The notes beneath the pieces are model-generated. The model was not told the origin of the DNA and did no database searches. It was given only the letters and a program-made list of their open reading frames with translations. 64,000 nucleotides of DNA. Source: Flavobacteriaceae bacterium (GTDB lineage: Bacteria > Bacteroidota > Bacteroidia > Flavobacteriales > Flavobacteriaceae). The translations under genes were made by a program, and so were the position numbers. Positions 61,274 through 64,000 of this stretch are shown here, in pieces; positions within the stretch are counted from its first letter, which is position 1; each line of letters starts with the position of its first letter. Location: positions 1-64,000 of the forward strand of contig JANQKN010000171.1 of assembly GCA_028281065.1 (NCBI GenBank), given 5' to 3'.

Positions 61274-62545
61274 ATGAACATTTTGGTATTAGGATCTGGA
61301 GGAAGAGAACATGCATTCGCTTATAAAATTGCGCAGAGTTCCCGTTGCGAAAAATTATTTGTTGCCCCGGGGAATGCAGGCACCGACACCATTGCCCAAA
61401 ATGTTCCCATTGGGGTGAACGATTTTCAAGCCATTAAGGAGTTTGTAAAAGGAAACGATATAAAAATGGTTGTGGTAGGTCCAGAAGACCCTTTGGTACG
61501 TGGTATCTACGACTATTTTTCTAACGATGAGGAACTAAAACATGTGTTAGTGGTGGGGCCTTCCCAAAGTGGAGCTAAATTGGAAGGAAGTAAAGAAAGA
61601 GCCAAAGAGTTTATGAGTAATCATGACATTCCTACTGCGGCTTATCAGAGCTTTACGGCTCAAACCCTTCAGGAAGGGAAGTCATTTTTGGAAACACTTG
61701 AAGCTCCTTATGTACTAAAAGCAGATGGTTTGGCAGCAGGGAAAGGGGTTCTTATCCTAAATGATCTGGATGAAGCCAAATCCGAACTGGAAAACATGCT
61801 TTCGCATTCCAAGTTTGGGGCTGCCAGTGAAAAAGTGGTGATCGAAGAGTTTTTGGACGGGATCGAATTGAGTGTTTTTGTCCTTACCGATGGAAAAAAC
61901 TACAAAGTCCTTCCCACTGCCAAAGATTACAAACGTATCGGCGAAGGCGATACAGGACTTAATACAGGAGGGATGGGAGCCATTTCCCCAGTACCTTTTG
62001 CAGATGCCGCTTTGATGCAAAAGATTGAAGACCGAATTGTAAAGCCTACCGTGGAAGGGATTCAAAAAGAAGGGATCGATTATAAGGGATTCATCTTTAT
62101 TGGTCTTATAAAAGTGAATGATGAACCCTACGTAATAGAATATAATGTACGCATGGGTGATCCCGAAACCGAAGTGGTATTGCCAAGAATACAAACCGAT
62201 TTGGTAGACTTGCTGGAAGCTGCGGCTACGCAAACACTGGATCGTGTTTCCCTACAAATTGATGAACGCTCTGCGACAACGGTAATGGCTGTTTCTGGAG
62301 GATATCCGGAAGCTTATGAAAAAGGCAAGGAAATAGTAGGTATTGAAAGGATTGGTAATTCCATCGTATTCCATGCAGGAACCTCGATGAAGGAAGGTAC
62401 CGTGGTAACCAATGGAGGAAGGGTCTTGGCTGTGACTTCGTTGGATTCAGACTTTAGGGAGGCACTAAAAAAATCGTACGAAAACCTAGAGGAGATCTTC
62501 TTCGATAAGATGTATTATAGAAAAGATATAGGATTCGATCTATAA
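61274..62545 (+). CDS. purD: Phosphoribosylamine-glycine ligase
   Basis: This is the second enzyme of purine synthesis. The 423-residue protein starts at the ATG at 61274 (MNILVLGSGGREHAFAYKI). The ATP-grasp fold is visible: YVLKADGLAAGKGVLI (about residues 149-164), EFLDGIELSVFVLTDG, PTAKDYKRIGEGDTGLNTGGMGA and the metal-binding EYNVRMGDPETEV. Length and motifs are normal for PurD. A strong terminator follows. Confidence 0.96.
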   Translation: MNILVLGSGGREHAFAYKIAQSSRCEKLFVAPGNAGTDTIAQNVPIGVNDFQAIKEFVKGNDIKMVVVGPEDPLVRGIYDYFSNDEELKHVLVVGPSQSGAKLEGSKERAKEFMSNHDIPTAAYQSFTAQTLQEGKSFLETLEAPYVLKADGLAAGKGVLILNDLDEAKSELENMLSHSKFGAASEKVVIEEFLDGIELSVFVLTDGKNYKVLPTAKDYKRIGEGDTGLNTGGMGAISPVPFADAALMQKIEDRIVKPTVEGIQKEGIDYKGFIFIGLIKVNDEPYVIEYNVRMGDPETEVVLPRIQTDLVDLLEAAATQTLDRVSLQIDERSATTVMAVSGGYPEAYEKGKEIVGIERIGNSIVFHAGTSMKEGTVVTNGGRVLAVTSLDSDFREALKKSYENLEEIFFDKMYYRKDIGFDL

Positions 62546-62550
62546 AAAAG

Positions 62551-62578
62551 AAAAGCCCCTCATCGAGGGGCTTTTTTT
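62551..62578. terminator. Bidirectional intrinsic terminator
   Basis: AAAAGCCCCTCATCGAGGGGCTTTTTTT forms a GC-rich hairpin with A and T flanks. Its T run overlaps the stop codon of the convergent small gene at 62577. Confidence 0.92.
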
Positions 62579-62837
62579 ATGATCGGCTTAAATCGGAGTC
62601 TTTTCCTAGGAAAGAGTGCGAAATCTGGGTTCGGTCCTCTTCATTGTTGTCATTGAATATTTTCAATTGTTTCATCCAGTACATAAAAGCAACAAACCCG
62701 ATAAGGGTAAATACCCAGCTCATGATATTGGCGCCCCACCAGCTTTCCAGTTCCAAAGTACGCAACCAGTTTAAGGGCGCAAACAATACGTTCTCAGTAA
62801 AATCCTGAATTCCGTAAAAAATTTCTTTTAAGGACAT
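62577..62837 (-). CDS. Small membrane protein, DUF6341-like
   Basis: This 86-residue protein begins MSLKEIFYGIQDFTENVLFAPLN, has a WWGANIMSWVFTLIGFVAFMYWMKQL membrane helix (about residues 33-58), and a short charged tail. It resembles the small Flavobacteriaceae proteins (DUF6341-like) that are often encoded beside the multi-helix gene found next to it here. Function unknown. The two genes diverge across a 40-bp gap. Confidence 0.72.
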   Translation of the reverse strand: MSLKEIFYGIQDFTENVLFAPLNWLRTLELESWWGANIMSWVFTLIGFVAFMYWMKQLKIFNDNNEEDRTQISHSFLGKDSDLSRS

Positions 62838-62856
62838 ATCTTTATCTTTAGAGGGA

Positions 62857-62864
62857 CAAAAATA
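62857..62864 (-). promoter_or_regulatory. Predicted -7 promoter element of the small membrane protein gene
   Basis: CAAAAATA reads TATTTTTG toward the gene, 20 bases before its start. Confidence 0.5.
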
Positions 62865-62877
62865 GAAATAAACTTAC

Positions 62878-63804
62878 ATGCTTACAAGCTTTTTTAAGAA
62901 ATCCGGACCATTAAATTTTTTAGTGGTTAGCCTTTATATATTGTTGTTTGCTGTAGTCTCCTTTTTTCTTGAAAATAATGAATCGTTCGACCTTTATGAA
63001 TTAGGCAAATCTGCCTTGTTGGTATTGTTATTGGTCTTTTCACTTTTCCTTCTGGATTTTATTGTGCGCAAAAACGGACTTGCGCAAATGAACGCCTATA
63101 CCATTCTGTTTTTTGCAACACTTGTCTGCTTTTTCCCGTTCATTTTTAAAGATATAGCCCTAGTAGGAGCCAGCGTTTGTGTATTGTTTGCTTTGCGAAG
63201 GATGTTTAGTCTACAATCCATAAAAAATACGGAACGTAAGATTTTAGACGCTTCTTTATGGCTGGCTGTTGCTACCTTTTTGTATTTCCCCAGCATTCTT
63301 ATGGTAATGGGCTTATTGTGGGCCATTTTTATTATGCCCATAAAAAAGCTGAGGTACTTTTTTATTCCCGTTGTGGGGTTTCTAGGGGCTTTTTTAATCG
63401 CAACAGCCTACTATTTGTGGGTGGATGATGATATTGAATGGTTCTTCAATCTCTTTGTGCAACCCTCTTGGGACTTTACGGCTTACGGAATACGGGCAAC
63501 CCTTATTGCTATAGCATTTGTTTCGGCATCCTTCCTTTGGGCGTTGTTTTTTAGATTGGGGGCTATCTCGAGACTCCAGAAAAAGGAAAGACCCAATTTC
63601 CTTTTGGTTGTGTATGTTGTATTCATTTCCTTGACGATGATTTTATTTTCACACAAAAAGGATACAACGGAGTTGCTTTTTGCTTTTGCGCCCATGGCCA
63701 TCATTCTTGCCAATTATGTAGAGCACGATTCCGATAAATGGTTTAAGGAACTCCTACTATGGTTGTTTATCCTCTTGCCTTTTCTTCGCTTTTTTGTGGG
63801 ATAG
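62878..63804 (+). CDS. Multi-helix membrane protein, DUF6427-like
   Basis: This 308-residue protein has about eight hydrophobic segments and the opening MLTSFFKKSGPLNFLVVSLY seen in a Flavobacteriaceae family annotated as DUF6427. A central YLWVDDDIEWFFNLF loop and a HKKDTTELLFAFAPMAIILANYVE segment near the end are recognisable but not tied to a known reaction. No signal peptide is present. It probably lies in the cytoplasmic membrane. Confidence 0.75.
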   Translation: MLTSFFKKSGPLNFLVVSLYILLFAVVSFFLENNESFDLYELGKSALLVLLLVFSLFLLDFIVRKNGLAQMNAYTILFFATLVCFFPFIFKDIALVGASVCVLFALRRMFSLQSIKNTERKILDASLWLAVATFLYFPSILMVMGLLWAIFIMPIKKLRYFFIPVVGFLGAFLIATAYYLWVDDDIEWFFNLFVQPSWDFTAYGIRATLIAIAFVSASFLWALFFRLGAISRLQKKERPNFLLVVYVVFISLTMILFSHKKDTTELLFAFAPMAIILANYVEHDSDKWFKELLLWLFILLPFLRFFVG

Positions 63805-63840
63805 CCTTTTTGGGTTGCTGTATCCTACCGTAAAATATGG

Positions 63841-63848
63841 TACCTTTG
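63841..63848 (+). promoter_or_regulatory. Predicted -7 promoter element of the DUF4254 gene
   Basis: TACCTTTG matches TAnnTTTG, 34 bases before the first ATG at 63883. Confidence 0.6.
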
Positions 63849-63882
63849 CCCCCTGAATAATCTTTAGTACTCTTAACAGGAA

Positions 63883-64000
63883 ATGATGACATTTACAGAA
63901 CTTGCCAATCGTATATTTAAGGAAGTAATCGATACGTATCACATCGTAGACGATCCCTACCAACCTTTTACCAACGCCTATGATAAAGACAATGCACTTT
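63883..64000 (+). CDS. DUF4254 family protein, N-terminal part
   Basis: The frame opens at two adjacent ATGs (63883 and 63886) and runs off the window. The visible residues, TFTELANRIFKEVIDTYHI then VDDPYQPFTNAYDKDNAL, match the start of DUF4254 proteins of Bacteroidota. These are often encoded next to heptosyltransferase-type glycosyltransferases. Function is unknown. The gene is truncated only by the window edge. Confidence 0.75.
   Translation, partial: MMTFTELANRIFKEVIDTYHIVDDPYQPFTNAYDKDNAL

Noticed and set aside
62577-62837. The small gene as uracil phosphoribosyltransferase.
   Set aside because: It encodes only 86 residues with a membrane helix and none of the phosphoribosyl-binding motifs.

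Overview
The window looks like a chromosomal segment of a marine-type Flavobacteriaceae bacterium (phylum Bacteroidota). The evidence is a T9SS C-terminal sorting domain, many families typical of Bacteroidota (head-GIN, DUF4837, DUF4175-like, DUF4254, DUF2007, GH3-like), repeated TAnnTTTG -7 promoter elements close to start codons, and frequent TTG/GTG starts. No plasmid, phage or CRISPR genes were seen.

Layout. Positions 1-9.1 kb hold an S41 protease, a fatty-acid hydroxylase-like enzyme, a T9SS-secreted repeat protein, an ElaA-like acetyltransferase, rpiB, and rnr. Between rpiB and the DUF2007 gene lies a 570-bp non-coding AT-rich region rich in TGTTnAnAA nonamers. It is my candidate for the replication origin. 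The three parS-like sites at 24.5, 26.4 and 30.9 kb, and the predominance of plus-strand genes to its right, fit an origin-proximal region. Positions 9.1-33.9 kb are mainly housekeeping and envelope genes: tRNA-Cys, folB, glnS, slipin, gltX, a large coiled-coil membrane protein, ybeY, mnmG, holB, pgk, an MltD-like transglycosylase, tatA and an M23 peptidase. Next come a GH3-family enzyme and a phosphorylase-like protein (33.8-37.0 kb).

Positions 37.05-59.9 kb form one long plus-strand surface-polysaccharide cluster. It encodes dTDP-rhamnose synthesis (rfbBACD), a Wzz-like protein, a Wzx flippase, two sulfotransferases, three Wzy/WaaL-like membrane proteins, five or six glycosyltransferases, a lipoprotein sulfatase, UDP-glucose dehydrogenase plus UDP-glucuronate decarboxylase (giving UDP-GlcA and UDP-xylose), and the initiating polyprenyl-phosphate sugar transferase. 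Together these predict a sulfated glycan containing rhamnose and uronate or xylose, made by the Wzx/Wzy route. The window ends with a CapK-like ligase, purD, two small envelope genes and the start of a DUF4254 gene.

The least expected structure is in the spaces between genes. (i) At two loci a single secreted-protein gene sits between an intact gene and a second, partial copy of that gene's 3' end: the acetyltransferase near 4.4-5.6 kb and slipin near 14.5-16.6 kb. These look like scars of one-sided homologous insertion. (ii) A short REP-like palindrome (core GAGYGYAGTCGA) occurs three times: once in the loop of a duplicated terminator, once inside a perfect 11-bp inverted repeat, and once in frame inside the RNase R gene. 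(iii) Two copies, about 90 % identical, of a ~210-bp remnant resembling the start of an IS transposase flank a two-gene glycosyltransferase cassette and carry outward-facing promoter motifs.
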